From Halofilum ochraceum (GTDB taxonomy: Bacteria; Pseudomonadota; Gammaproteobacteria; XJ16; Halofilaceae): DNA of 64,000 nucleotides. Shown piece after piece: positions 38,133-46,588 of this stretch. The stretch spans positions 1 through 64,000 of the forward strand of contig NZ_LVEG02000008.1 in the NCBI RefSeq assembly GCF_001614315.2, read 5' to 3'. The position numbers were made by a program, and so were the translations under genes. The stretch's first letter is position 1. The number at the start of each line of letters is the position of its first letter. The notes under the pieces were generated by a model. The model was not told the DNA's origin and did not search any database. It saw nothing but the letters and a program-made list of their open reading frames with translations.

Positions 38133-39328
38133 AACGGCTGGTGGTGGCGGCCTGTGCGCGGAAGGAGATGCTCCTGCTGTGGCGCGATCCGCAGACCCTG
38201 CTGCTGCTGTTCCTGATGCCCGCGGTGTTTATCCTCGTCATGTCGCTGGCGCTGCAGGACCGGTTCGAGCAGGGCGGTGGCACGGTGGCGACCGCGCTGG
38301 TGGTCAACGAGGACGACAGTGACAGTGCCGGCACGGTCATCGAGTCGCTGCGGCGCAACGAGGGTTTCGAGGTGGTCGAGCTCGAGGGCCCGGTCGACGA
38401 CGACGCGTTCCGCGAACGCATCCACGCCCGCGACGCCGGCTTTGGCCTGCGGATCGACGCCGGTTTCGAGCAGGCCGTGTACGCGGACGGTGGAGAGCCG
38501 GCGAGGCATGTTCATGTCCTCGTGGCCCCCAAGATCGACCGGCAGCGCGAGGCCCTGCTGGTGGCCGCCGTGCGCCAGGGGCTCGGCCAGGCCCGCATGG
38601 AGGCGCTGTCGGAGCGACTGGCGCCGCTGGTCCAGTTCGATGCGGGCGGTATCGGCGCCGACCTTGATGTCGCCTACCTGTACGGCGGTGAGCGCGACGG
38701 CGCCGCGCCATCCTCCGTCCAGCAGAACGTCCCGGCCTGGCTCGTCTTCGGCATCTTTTTCGTGGTGATACCGCTGTCGAATACGATGATCCGGGAGCGC
38801 CAGTCGGGTACGGAGCAGCGTCTGCGCACGACGCCGGCCGGTGCGGCACCGATCCTGGCGGGCAAACTGCTCCCGTATTTCGCGTTGAATCAATTGCAGG
38901 CGGTGGCGATGCTGCTGGTCGGTCTGTTGCTGGTGCCGGCGCTCGGCGGCGCGGCGCTCGAGGTCGCCGGCGTCCCCGTGGCGACGCTGCTGCTGATGGC
39001 GGTCGCGGTGAGCGTGGCGGCGCTGGGATACGCGCTGCTGGTGGCGGCGCTGTCGTCGACCACCGAACAGGCGGCGATGCTCGGCGGTGGCGGCAATATT
39101 ATACTGGCGGCCATCGGTGGCATCATGGTGCCGGAATTCGTCATGCCGCCGGCCCTCCAGGCCGTGACCCGGCTGTCACCGATGGCCTGGGGCCTCGACG
39201 GATTCCTTCTGGCTTTTCTCGAGCGCGCCGGACCCGCCGAAGTCCTCGGCTACGCGGGCGCGCTGATCGCCTTCGGATTGGCCGGTGTCGCACTGGCCGG
39301 CTGGCGCCAGGCGCGCCGCAGTGAGTGA
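38129..39328 (+). CDS. ABC-2 type exporter permease
   Basis: A 399-residue permease with one N-terminal helix (LLLLFLMPAVFILVMSLAL), a periplasmic domain of about 160 residues and five to six C-terminal helices containing the ABC-2 signature region (MIRERQSGTEQRLRTTPAG). This is the YhgE/YbhS-like layout of half-size exporters. It is coupled to the ATPase gene by an ATGA overlap and is followed 16 bases later by an ACP gene, which supports membership of the pigment operon. Confidence 0.88.
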   Translation: MKRLVVAACARKEMLLLWRDPQTLLLLFLMPAVFILVMSLALQDRFEQGGGTVATALVVNEDDSDSAGTVIESLRRNEGFEVVELEGPVDDDAFRERIHARDAGFGLRIDAGFEQAVYADGGEPARHVHVLVAPKIDRQREALLVAAVRQGLGQARMEALSERLAPLVQFDAGGIGADLDVAYLYGGERDGAAPSSVQQNVPAWLVFGIFFVVIPLSNTMIRERQSGTEQRLRTTPAGAAPILAGKLLPYFALNQLQAVAMLLVGLLLVPALGGAALEVAGVPVATLLLMAVAVSVAALGYALLVAALSSTTEQAAMLGGGGNIILAAIGGIMVPEFVMPPALQAVTRLSPMAWGLDGFLLAFLERAGPAEVLGYAGALIAFGLAGVALAGWRQARRSE

Positions 39329-39344
39329 ACGACGGGATGACGCG

Positions 39345-39617
39345 ATGACCGGGACGGAGACGGAAGATCTGAATGCCGCGCTCAAGGCATTGATCGTCGA
39401 GGAATGTGACAAGGATGTGCCGCCGGAGAGCATCGGGGACGACGACGTCCTGATCGGTGGCGCCCTGGATCTGGATTCGCTCGACGCATTGCAGATTTGT
39501 ATCGCTGTGCAGAATCGCTACGGTGTGCGGATCAAGGCGGGTCCCGAGGCGCGGCGAGCGCTGGAGAGCGTCAACACGCTCGCCCGGACTATCCGCGAGC
39601 GCCAGCCGGCCGCCTGA
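39345..39617 (+). CDS. acyl carrier protein (DAR branch, DarC-like position)
   Basis: A 90-residue ACP. The phosphopantetheine serine is S45 in LDLDSLDALQ and the protein is acidic, as usual. ATG at 39345 is assumed; a GTG at 39321 overlapping the permease stop is possible. Its place beside the ketosynthase at 39682 and within reach of the darA/darB operon suggests that it carries the fatty 3-oxoacyl chains for dialkylresorcinol formation. It needs a phosphopantetheinyl transferase from elsewhere in the genome. Confidence 0.9.
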   Translation: MTGTETEDLNAALKALIVEECDKDVPPESIGDDDVLIGGALDLDSLDALQICIAVQNRYGVRIKAGPEARRALESVNTLARTIRERQPAA

Positions 39618-39681
39618 TGCGCGCGTGTCGCCGGACCCACTTGCTCGGGATCGATCGCGCGGTGGCCGCAGGGGGCTGCCG

Positions 39682-40833
39682 ATGAGGCGTGCGTGGTTCG
39701 TCGGCGGTGGCGCGCATACGGCCCTGGGCACGGACCTGGCCGCCGCGGTCGGCGCGTTCGATCAGTTGAGCGAGCCCGTACGCGTGCCGCTGCAGTACGG
39801 TGATGCCACCGACGAGATTCCCTATCGCCTGCTGGCGGATCGCCCGCTGGAGCGGCTCGAGGAGCGCCTGTACGAGGTCCTGGCCGGCGTGATCGAGCGC
39901 GCGCTCGACGAGGCTGCGATCAGCGCCGATGAGCGGCTGCGCATGGGGCTCTTCCTGGGCAGTTCGTCGGCCGATGTGTCCGTGTCCGAGGCCCGATTCC
40001 GGCGTGAACTCGCGGAAACCGACGATGCGATCGCGCTGATCGCGAGCAACAGTATCGCCAATCTCGCGCTGCATCTGCGGCGGCGTTTCGGTCTGCGGGG
40101 CCCCGACTACAGCTTCAATACCGCATGCACGGCGAGCGCCAATGCGCTCGTGACGGCGTCGGACATGATCGCCCGGGGCCGGCTCGATAACGCGCTGGTG
40201 GTCGGCGTGGAGCTGTTCAACGTGGTGACCGCCGCCGGTTTCCAGAGCCTGGGACTGCTGGCACCGGGGAACATGCGGCCGTTCGACCGCGACCGTGATG
40301 GGCTCACGCCCGGCGAGGGCTGCTCCGCGCTGGTCCTGTCGGCCCGCCAGCGCTCGCCCGACGACCTGTATCTCCGCGGTGCGGCCACACTCTGCGACAC
40401 CTACAGCATGTCGACCACCAACCCCGACGGCTCGACCGTCGCGACGGTGATCGAACGCGCGATCGAACGCGCCTGCGTGCCATCCTCGGAGATCGCCGCG
40501 ATCAAGGTGCATGGCACGGCGAGCCTGCACTCGGATGAGGCCGAGGCCGCGGGCATGCAGGCCGTGTTCGATCGGGTACCGCCGATCTTCGCGCTCAAGC
40601 CGCATATCGGCCATACGCTCGGCGCCTGTGGTCTGAATGAATTGCTCCTGTTCCGCGCGGCCGCCGCGCAGGGCGTCCTGCCGGGCACGCCGGGGATCGC
40701 CTCGCCGGAGCGCAGCGATTCGGGTCTCGCCCTCAATCAGCGCAACCGCGCGATCGACCCCGGCCACTTCATGCTCAATTACTTCGGGTTCGGCGGCAAC
40801 AATACGTCGCTGATCGTTTCCAATGTCGATTGA
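39682..40833 (+). CDS. 3-oxoacyl-ACP synthase (FabF-like ketosynthase)
   Basis: A 383-residue thiolase-fold ketosynthase with a complete C-H-H triad: C149 in FNTACTASANAL, histidine in IKVHGTASLHSDE and histidine in KPHIGHTLGACG. PFDRDRDGLTPGEG and NYFGFGGNNTSL are FabF hallmarks. It is shorter than usual FabF (about 410). ATG at 39682 follows AGGGGGC. It overlaps the ketosynthase-like gene at 40823 by 11 bases; the pair looks like a ketosynthase/chain-length-factor heterodimer. Confidence 0.9.
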   Translation: MRRAWFVGGGAHTALGTDLAAAVGAFDQLSEPVRVPLQYGDATDEIPYRLLADRPLERLEERLYEVLAGVIERALDEAAISADERLRMGLFLGSSSADVSVSEARFRRELAETDDAIALIASNSIANLALHLRRRFGLRGPDYSFNTACTASANALVTASDMIARGRLDNALVVGVELFNVVTAAGFQSLGLLAPGNMRPFDRDRDGLTPGEGCSALVLSARQRSPDDLYLRGAATLCDTYSMSTTNPDGSTVATVIERAIERACVPSSEIAAIKVHGTASLHSDEAEAAGMQAVFDRVPPIFALKPHIGHTLGACGLNELLLFRAAAAQGVLPGTPGIASPERSDSGLALNQRNRAIDPGHFMLNYFGFGGNNTSLIVSNVD

Positions 40834-41746
40834 AAGCCCGCGACACCAGGTCTGGATACGGGGCACCGGCGATTATCGCGAGGCCGTCGAAGGGGATACG
40901 CCGGCGCCGCTGAAGACGCTGGTCCAGGAATCGCTGGGCGTGCCGGTCCGTCGGATCGGGCGTTTCATCCAGCTCGCGCTGATCGGCGCGGGACGCTGCG
41001 CGGGCGATCGCACGCCGGGCTCCGACACCGCCGTTTATATGAGTTCGGCGCGTGGCGACCTGGAGACGACGCTCGATGTGGTGGAGACCCTGTTCCGGCA
41101 CGGCATGCCGCCGATGCCGCTCAGTTTCGTCAACACGGTCAGCAACGCGCCGTGCTATTACGTCGCCCGCCACTTCGACCTCGCCGGGCGCAGCAACTTC
41201 GTCTGCAGCCGCAGCTTCGCCTTCGAGTCCGTGCTCGATCTGGCCCTTCTGGATATCGAATCGGGGTACATGGATTCGGCCCTGGTGGGGTCGGTGGATA
41301 TCGCGACCAGCCCCGTTTCGGACCATCGGCGCCGTCTGCAGATCGGCCGCGACGAACCGATCGCCGAGGGCAGTCACTGGATTTGGCTGTATGCGGGCGA
41401 ATGCCCGGAAGACGCGATCGGCGAACTGGTGGCCGCGCGTGAATTCGGCGATCGCGACGAACTGATCGAGTGGCTGACCGCGCAGCCGTTGCCGATCCCG
41501 GATACCTGCATGGCTGCGGGCCAGTTCGCCGCCCGCGAGGACATCGCCACCGTGCGCGAGGCGACCGGCATCGAACGCCGCTTCGAACCGCCGAAATCCC
41601 CGGGCTTCTACGACAGCCAGAGCGGCGGCACCATCAACGCCTTCCTGCACCAGGGCCGCCAGCGTTGGCTCGTCCACATCAACGGCGAAATCGACGGCGC
41701 CCGCTGCACGGCCACGATCGTCCGACGCCTGGATCGGGCGGCCTGA
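40823..41746 (+). CDS. ketosynthase-like partner protein (chain length factor candidate)
   Basis: A 307-residue degenerate ketosynthase-fold protein. The N-terminal half is recognisable (PLSFVNTVSNAPCYYVARHFDLAG and a Cys in NFVCSRSFAFES at the nucleophile position), but neither catalytic histidine motif (HGT or GHT) is present, and the C-terminal half is short. It therefore cannot be a normal condensing enzyme and may be a chain length factor or a decarboxylative/structural partner for the ketosynthase at 39682. It is the last gene of the left operon and runs up to a long inverted repeat. Confidence 0.7.
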   Translation: MSIESPRHQVWIRGTGDYREAVEGDTPAPLKTLVQESLGVPVRRIGRFIQLALIGAGRCAGDRTPGSDTAVYMSSARGDLETTLDVVETLFRHGMPPMPLSFVNTVSNAPCYYVARHFDLAGRSNFVCSRSFAFESVLDLALLDIESGYMDSALVGSVDIATSPVSDHRRRLQIGRDEPIAEGSHWIWLYAGECPEDAIGELVAAREFGDRDELIEWLTAQPLPIPDTCMAAGQFAAREDIATVREATGIERRFEPPKSPGFYDSQSGGTINAFLHQGRQRWLVHINGEIDGARCTATIVRRLDRAA

Positions 41747-41751
41747 ACCCT

Positions 41752-42184
41752 GAAAGTCAAAGGCGCCTCACGCAGAGCCGCAGAGCGCGCGGAGAGAACG
41801 TCAAAATCGTTTTCTCGCCAAGACGCCAAGCGCGCCAAGGAAAATTCATAAAGGGCCTGAATCATCGAAATTGAATGGTGTAACGAGGGATTGGCCGCAT
41901 TGCCGATTAGCTCGGACGGAGGCTAAGCGGTAGGCGGCGATGTCGGCATCCCCGGGCTCGCGCTTTTACCGAACTGCATCAACGCATCTACAGGCGTAGG
42001 TCGGACTTCCAGTCCGACACGTCGAAGGCTTCGACTGTCGGACTGGAAGTCCGACCTACACTCGCATCAGCGCTGTCATTTTCATTTTTTTGCTTTCTTG
42101 GCGCGCTTGGCGTCTTGGCGAGAAAACGATTTTGACGTTCTCTCCGCGCGCTCTGCGGCTCTGCGTGAGCCGCCTTTGACTTTC
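41752..42184. repeat. long inverted repeat between convergent genes (88-base arms)
   Basis: The left arm 41752-41839 and right arm 42097-42184 are reverse complements with one mismatch. Each contains the core CGCCAAGACGCCAAGCGCG, which also occurs in the element at 63511-63771. About 260 bases lie between the arms, including a second, REP-like palindrome. The element fills nearly the whole gap between two convergent genes of the pigment cluster and probably ends transcription from both sides. Confidence 0.85.
41996..42059. repeat. nested REP-like palindrome
   Basis: Two perfect 24-base arms (41996-42019 and 42036-42059, beginning GTAGGTCGGACTTCC) enclose a loop that is itself a small palindrome (GTCGAAG-G-CTTCGAC). 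It lies inside the larger inverted repeat 41752-42184. The form is that of REP elements moved by RAYT transposases; no such gene is in the window. Confidence 0.75.
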
Positions 42185-42207
42185 GGCGACAGGAACCCGT
42201 CCGGGTA

Positions 42208-43239
42208 TCAGGAAGCGGTAGCCGTCCGGGCGGGGTGGGTGCCGTAGTCGCGGAGGAGTTTCCAGACGTCGGCCTCGCGTTCGGCGCAGTCGCGGAGGAC
42301 GTCGGCGAGGCCGGCGACCTCCATTTCGCTCTTGCGGCGCGACACCTTGGTCGCATGCACGGCGAACTCGCGCCAGCCGTCGCCTGCCGCCGTGAGCGAC
42401 TGTGCGGCCTCGGCGAGGCGGTCGTCGCCCAGGGTGTCCGCGGCCTCCTGCAGGAACGAGGCGTAGACGAACCGGAAACCCGCCCCGCCGGTGCCGATCT
42501 CTTCCTGCATGCGCACGATGTGCGCCAGATATAGCGGCAGCCGCCGGCGGCCGTCGTGGGTGCGCGTGCTCTTGACCAGATTATTGGCGAGATAGCGGAT
42601 CCCGCGGATGCCGATGATGGGCAGCGGCGAGCGATTCATGATGCGCTCGTTCGCCTTGATCGCCTTCGGGATCACGCGTTCGTAATCGATCGCTTCGGGG
42701 ATCCGCTCCGGGTAATACAGCAGGCCGTTGGCCGCCATCGCACCGCGGGTGAAGCGGGCCTTGCGCAGGTCCGCCCTCGGGCAGCGCACGGGCTCCTCGA
42801 ATACCGGATCACTGATCAGGTAATCGTCGCCGTCGCGCCCGTAGACAATGAGGTTGTGCGCATTGAAGTGGAAACGCATTTCCTCGGGGAAGAAGGGCAG
42901 CCAGTAGACCGAAGCCTGTACGCCGACGATCCGGCCGGCGTCGAGCAGTTCGTCGAGCGCCGCCATGCCCTTGTCCGCGTCGCGGAATTTGCGGAAGACG
43001 AAGCGGGCGCCGATGCGGCGGCTCGCCTTCGAAATGATCCAGCGCGGCGGCATGCGATAGGCGATCAGTGGCATGCCGCCGATCTTGATGATCGGGAGAT
43101 AGGCGAACGTCAGTGCGTTGGCGAGGCCGAACGCCATCGGTTCGCTGATGGGCAGGCCATGGTGCGTAAGCATGCTCGACACCACGCCGCTCTCGCAGTG
43201 GGCCGATTGCAGATGCCGGAAGTCGTTTACGGTATTCAT
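42208..43239 (-). CDS. BtrH-like cysteine acyltransferase (BtrH_N plus DUF4872)
   Basis: A 343-residue protein resembling the BtrH family, in which BtrH moves an acyl group from an ACP to an amine in butirosin synthesis. The N terminus has the presumed nucleophile C15 in SAHCESGVVSSML, and a histidine/aspartate pair in NAHNLIVYGRDGDDYLISDP completes a peptidase-C39-like site. The C-terminal half matches DUF4872 in length and position. It closes the minus-strand dehydratase-darA-darB operon and overlaps the preceding gene by ATGA. In this cluster it is a good candidate for joining the aryl polyene acid to the dialkylresorcinol as an ester; that is inference. Confidence 0.78.
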   Translation of the reverse strand: MNTVNDFRHLQSAHCESGVVSSMLTHHGLPISEPMAFGLANALTFAYLPIIKIGGMPLIAYRMPPRWIISKASRRIGARFVFRKFRDADKGMAALDELLDAGRIVGVQASVYWLPFFPEEMRFHFNAHNLIVYGRDGDDYLISDPVFEEPVRCPRADLRKARFTRGAMAANGLLYYPERIPEAIDYERVIPKAIKANERIMNRSPLPIIGIRGIRYLANNLVKSTRTHDGRRRLPLYLAHIVRMQEEIGTGGAGFRFVYASFLQEAADTLGDDRLAEAAQSLTAAGDGWREFAVHATKVSRRKSEMEVAGLADVLRDCAEREADVWKLLRDYGTHPARTATAS

Positions 43240-43652
43240 TCTTCCGGTCCCTCGCGGGGTGGTACGCGCTGCAGGCGCTCGATGTCGAGACCAAGGGCCT
43301 CGCAGTAACGGTCCAGGACGCGCCGCGGCAGTCGGGCGAAGCGCCCGGGGTCGAAGTGGCGCCGCACGCGCCAGCGCCAGAGACCCGCGGCACCGGCGAG
43401 CAGCGGCAGATCCATGCGGCAGTCGTGCATGTGAACCTCCAGCGGCGAGGTCTGACCGGCGTGTGCCCGCTGCCAGGCGTCGTCGCGCTGGCGCGCGATC
43501 TCTTCGAGCGCGGTGCGCGTGGCGGTCGCCTCGACCTCCCAGCCCGCCGAGCGGACGCTCGTGTAACGGCCCTGCTCGTCAACGGCGTACAGCAGCTTGC
43601 GGACGCCCGCGTGCGTGCTGTCTTCGTCCTGCGGCGTTTCCCGGCGATCCAT
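43236..43652 (-). CDS. conserved small protein of the DAR operon, function unknown
   Basis: A 138-residue soluble protein with no domain I recognise. It has a segment KLLYAVDEQGRYTSVRSAGWEVE near residue 19, a predicted helix rich in charged residues (about 45-65) and a basic stretch (WRWRVRRHFDPGRFARLPRR). It begins immediately after the darB stop (TAAATG) and overlaps the BtrH-like gene by ATGA, so it is made with them. It may be a partner of the acyltransferase or of DarB. Confidence 0.7.
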   Translation of the reverse strand: MDRRETPQDEDSTHAGVRKLLYAVDEQGRYTSVRSAGWEVEATATRTALEEIARQRDDAWQRAHAGQTSPLEVHMHDCRMDLPLLAGAAGLWRWRVRRHFDPGRFARLPRRVLDRYCEALGLDIERLQRVPPREGPEE

Positions 43653-44804
43653 TTACTCCACCGTAAGGGAAATGAATGCCGTCGAGAACCGGCCACTCTC
43701 GGGGATGTAACACAGGATCCGCTGGCCGCGCTTGAGATCCCCCGAATTGAACAGGTCCGACAGCATGATGTAGATCGATGCCGAGCCGGTATTGCCCTTG
43801 GTGGACAGGTTCGTGAACCAGCGCTCCGAGGGGATTTCCATGCCGGCCCGCTGCATACGGTCGTATACCTGATCGCGGAAGTACTGTGAGGAGTAGTGCG
43901 GCAGGAACCAGTCGTAGTCCTGCGGCTGGACGCCATGCTTTTCACGGATCCGTGTCATCGCGTGGTACACGGTGTAGTCCATGACGTGTTCGTTCAGCAG
44001 TTTGACGTCCTGCTTGACCGCCATCGCCGATGTGTTCGCCCGTTCCTCCTGACTCATGAGGGGCCAGCCCCGCAGTGATCCGTCCTCGTTCTTTACCGCG
44101 CCGATGTACATGCAGGTTTCCATCTGGCCGGCGAACGAGATCACCTCGATCCAGTCGACGCGGAGGTTGACGGGACCGGGGCCGGGCTGCGGTTCGAGCA
44201 GCATGGCACCGGCACCGTCGGACAGCATCCAGCGCAGGAAGTCCTTCTCGAAGGCCAGTTCGGGGCGCGCCTCCAGTGCTTCGAGCTGATGCTGCGCCTC
44301 GGCGCTGAAGTTCTCCGAGCGCAACAGCGGCGAGACCAGTTCGGAACCGGTGGCCACACTGCGCCGGTGCTCCCCGGTGGCGATACCCATGCAGGCGTAT
44401 TTGAGCGCGCTGATGCCGGACAGGCAGATCCCGGAGGTGCCGACGACCTCGCAGGGCGGCAGTCCGAGTTCGCCCTGCACCATGAGCCCGTGACTCGGGG
44501 CGACCTGATCCGCGACCGTGGTTCCGGCGGCGAGGCAGTCGACGGCGTCGATCGGCTGGCCGTCGCGGGCCAGGCCACGGATGGCCTCGGCGGTCATTGC
44601 GGCATTCGTGTGGGTGTACTCGCCGGTCTGCGGATCGATGGCGTAATGCCGCGATTTGATGCCGTTGTTGCGCAGGATCGTACGGCGCACGCGCGACGGC
44701 CGCGGCCCGACCTGCCCGAGCACGGATTCCATCTCGTCGTTGCCGACCGGATCATTGGGCAGGAACGACGCGAGATTGGTGATGTATACGGGATTGGTGG
44801 TCAT
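43653..44804 (-). CDS. darB: DarB-type 3-oxoacyl-ACP synthase III
   Basis: A 383-residue ketosynthase III. The nucleophile is C127 in GTSGICLSGISALKYA, the histidine lies in WFLPHYSSQYF and the asparagine in TKGNTGSASIY, giving the C-H-N triad of FabH-like enzymes. In characterised DAR pathways DarB condenses two 3-oxoacyl chains, and DarA then aromatises the ring. Its position right after darA with ATGA overlap fits that pairing. The alternative is a general KAS III, but the operon context argues for DarB. Confidence 0.85.
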   Translation of the reverse strand: MTTNPVYITNLASFLPNDPVGNDEMESVLGQVGPRPSRVRRTILRNNGIKSRHYAIDPQTGEYTHTNAAMTAEAIRGLARDGQPIDAVDCLAAGTTVADQVAPSHGLMVQGELGLPPCEVVGTSGICLSGISALKYACMGIATGEHRRSVATGSELVSPLLRSENFSAEAQHQLEALEARPELAFEKDFLRWMLSDGAGAMLLEPQPGPGPVNLRVDWIEVISFAGQMETCMYIGAVKNEDGSLRGWPLMSQEERANTSAMAVKQDVKLLNEHVMDYTVYHAMTRIREKHGVQPQDYDWFLPHYSSQYFRDQVYDRMQRAGMEIPSERWFTNLSTKGNTGSASIYIMLSDLFNSGDLKRGQRILCYIPESGRFSTAFISLTVE

Positions 44805-45760
44805 GCAGTGTGATCCAGGAGTTCGGTCGATTCACCCGATGGGGCCGCATAATACCGCCGTTGGCGGGCGGTACGCTTGCGCGTGAGCGGCGCGATCAGG
44901 CGCTTGATGACGGCGCTGAGCGGCACGACCGTGATGATCAGTGTGAACAGGAACAGGAAATAAACGGCCAGCACCGCGCGCCGCAGTGGCGTGTTCGGTG
45001 GACCGAGCGCGCGCAGCAGCGCCCCCCAGATCCGGAAACTGCGATGGGCGATGCGCTCCGAAGCGATCATGCGCTCGTTCACGTGGACCGCGCCCAGTCC
45101 CTTCAGCATCGGCGTCAAATCATCGCGCGCGCGGCCGGGCAGCTGGCGGGCGATCGCCTCGCCGAAGCGGGCGGCCGCATCGATGTCCTCTCGGGACACG
45201 CCGGCGGCGGGGATCAGGCCACCGAGAAACGGGCCACGATGACCCGTGAGCACCCAGACCGGTGTCGAAACGAAGGTCGCCGCGCTGTGGGCGCGGTCCG
45301 TGAGGACCACGTTGTCGACGAGGTGCCCGCCGATGTACTCGATGTGCCGCTTGAAGGTCTCGTAGGCGCTGAGCCACATGTTGCGGCAGGCGATGACCGA
45401 AACGATCGGTTTGCCGGCAAGCACGCGTCGGGCCTTCGGGTGCTGCAGGAAGGCCATCGCCGGCATCGCCGGTGACAGGAACCAGACCTGCCACGAAAAA
45501 ATGATCAGGTCGAAGTCCTCGTCGCCCCGGATATTCGGCTCGCGGATTGGCGCGGGTTCCTCATAGACGCATTCGGGGAATGTGTCGAAGAACCGCCAGA
45601 ATGGCCACGGGAACGGAAACGCCTCGACCGGCTCCAGTTCGAGTTCCGTGACTTCGATTTCGCTGGATGCCCGCAGCGGACCGAGAATGGAGTCCAGCAC
45701 CGAGCGTGATTGTCCCGTCTGGGAAAACCCGATCGCCAGCACGCGCTTCACTTCAGTCAT
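44801..45760 (-). CDS. darA: DarA-type dialkylresorcinol condensing enzyme
   Basis: A 319-residue flavodoxin-fold protein like DarA. The N terminus KRVLAIGFSQTGQSRSVLDSI is the phosphate-binding-loop-like start, followed by the family's aromatic segment EAFPFPWPFWRFFDTFPE and DFDLIIFSWQVWFLSP. A hydrophobic C-terminal helix (VLAVYFLFLFTLIITVVPL) suggests membrane attachment. ATG at 45760 follows GGAG; the frame is open further upstream but lacks a ribosome site. With DarB it would form and aromatise the cyclic 1,3-dione to a 2,5-dialkylresorcinol. Confidence 0.85.
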   Translation of the reverse strand: MTEVKRVLAIGFSQTGQSRSVLDSILGPLRASSEIEVTELELEPVEAFPFPWPFWRFFDTFPECVYEEPAPIREPNIRGDEDFDLIIFSWQVWFLSPAMPAMAFLQHPKARRVLAGKPIVSVIACRNMWLSAYETFKRHIEYIGGHLVDNVVLTDRAHSAATFVSTPVWVLTGHRGPFLGGLIPAAGVSREDIDAAARFGEAIARQLPGRARDDLTPMLKGLGAVHVNERMIASERIAHRSFRIWGALLRALGPPNTPLRRAVLAVYFLFLFTLIITVVPLSAVIKRLIAPLTRKRTARQRRYYAAPSGESTELLDHTA

Positions 45761-45921
45761 CCCGTCTCCATTGCCACACGCCATGCGCGGCGAGTAGCCG
45801 GCCGTGTCCTTTTCCGTATTCGAATGCATGCCATCATCGTGCCACAGTCGGCTCCCGGCGAAACCCGGTTTCCGCGGGTGCCGGTCGCGCGCTGGGCGGG
45901 GGAGCGCGGCGAGCGGCGCTG

Positions 45922-46224
45922 TCAGCCGTCCACCGATTCCTGCCCGAGCGTCAGCCGTCCCTGAACCACGATGGTGTCCGCGGTGCGGCAGACGAATTTC
46001 AGGGAATCCCCGGTGGGTGCGTCGAGTTCGATACGGAATGGCTCGTCAGGCGCCACCCGCTGCACGAACTTGGCCTTGCGGATCCCGGTGACCCGGGTAT
46101 CCGGCCACGAATCCCGTACGGCGTCGATTACCCGCGACAGAATAACCGCCGCCGGCACGACCGGCTGCCCGGGGAAATGCCCGGGAAGTGCGGGGTGATC
46201 GGAACCGATGACGACTTCCGGCAT
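45922..46224 (-). CDS. hotdog-fold 3-hydroxyacyl-ACP dehydratase, FabZ/ApeI-like
   Basis: A 100-residue single hotdog protein. The catalytic histidine is H16 in HPALPGHFPGQPVVPA, the FabZ-type signature. It is shorter than FabZ (about 145 residues) and similar to the small ApeI-type dehydratases of aryl polyene systems. It leads the minus-strand operon ahead of darA, 161 bases upstream, and is divergent from the main APE operon. It could serve either the polyene chain or the resorcinol alkyl chain. Confidence 0.82.
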   Translation of the reverse strand: MPEVVIGSDHPALPGHFPGQPVVPAAVILSRVIDAVRDSWPDTRVTGIRKAKFVQRVAPDEPFRIELDAPTGDSLKFVCRTADTIVVQGRLTLGQESVDG

Positions 46225-46588
46225 AGGGCCACCATTACCATCCCGGGAAGGACCGCTTTCCGGCCTGCGTTCGCGGGGCGCGTAACCACTCGTTCACGTT
46301 CGCCGCGAAATGGCCCCGGGCCGCAAGGGCTGGTGCCGCCATGGGGGCTCGAATACGGCGACGAAGGTTCTCAACGCCGGGCGGAATCCGCTAAAGTGTG
46401 ACAGATTATTAAATCGCCGTCGGTGTGTACAGCAACGGCGCCATAAAGTGAGGTGCGGTCCGGTGACGCGCCGCCGGGCCGGGTTGCCCGGGATCGTCGA
46501 CGGAACGGGGCGAGCCTGGCTCGCCGGAGTATCGGGGGAATGTGCGCGCGGGATGGCCAGCGGCGGTCTGGCGTGCGGGGTGGCGACA
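46225..46588. other. divergent control region of the two pigment operons
   Basis: The 364 bases between the minus-strand dar operon and the plus-strand APE operon should hold both promoters. A short AT-rich patch at about 46390-46415 (AAAGTGTGACAGATTATTAAAT region) stands out from the GC-rich surroundings and is the most likely promoter zone, but no clear -35/-10 pair was found. No coding frame here is convincing. Confidence 0.5.

Noticed and set aside
40823-41746. Pseudogene call for the shortened ketosynthase-like gene
   Set aside because: The frame is intact, overlaps the upstream gene as in other coupled pairs, and codon use is normal; a specialised partner protein is more likely.
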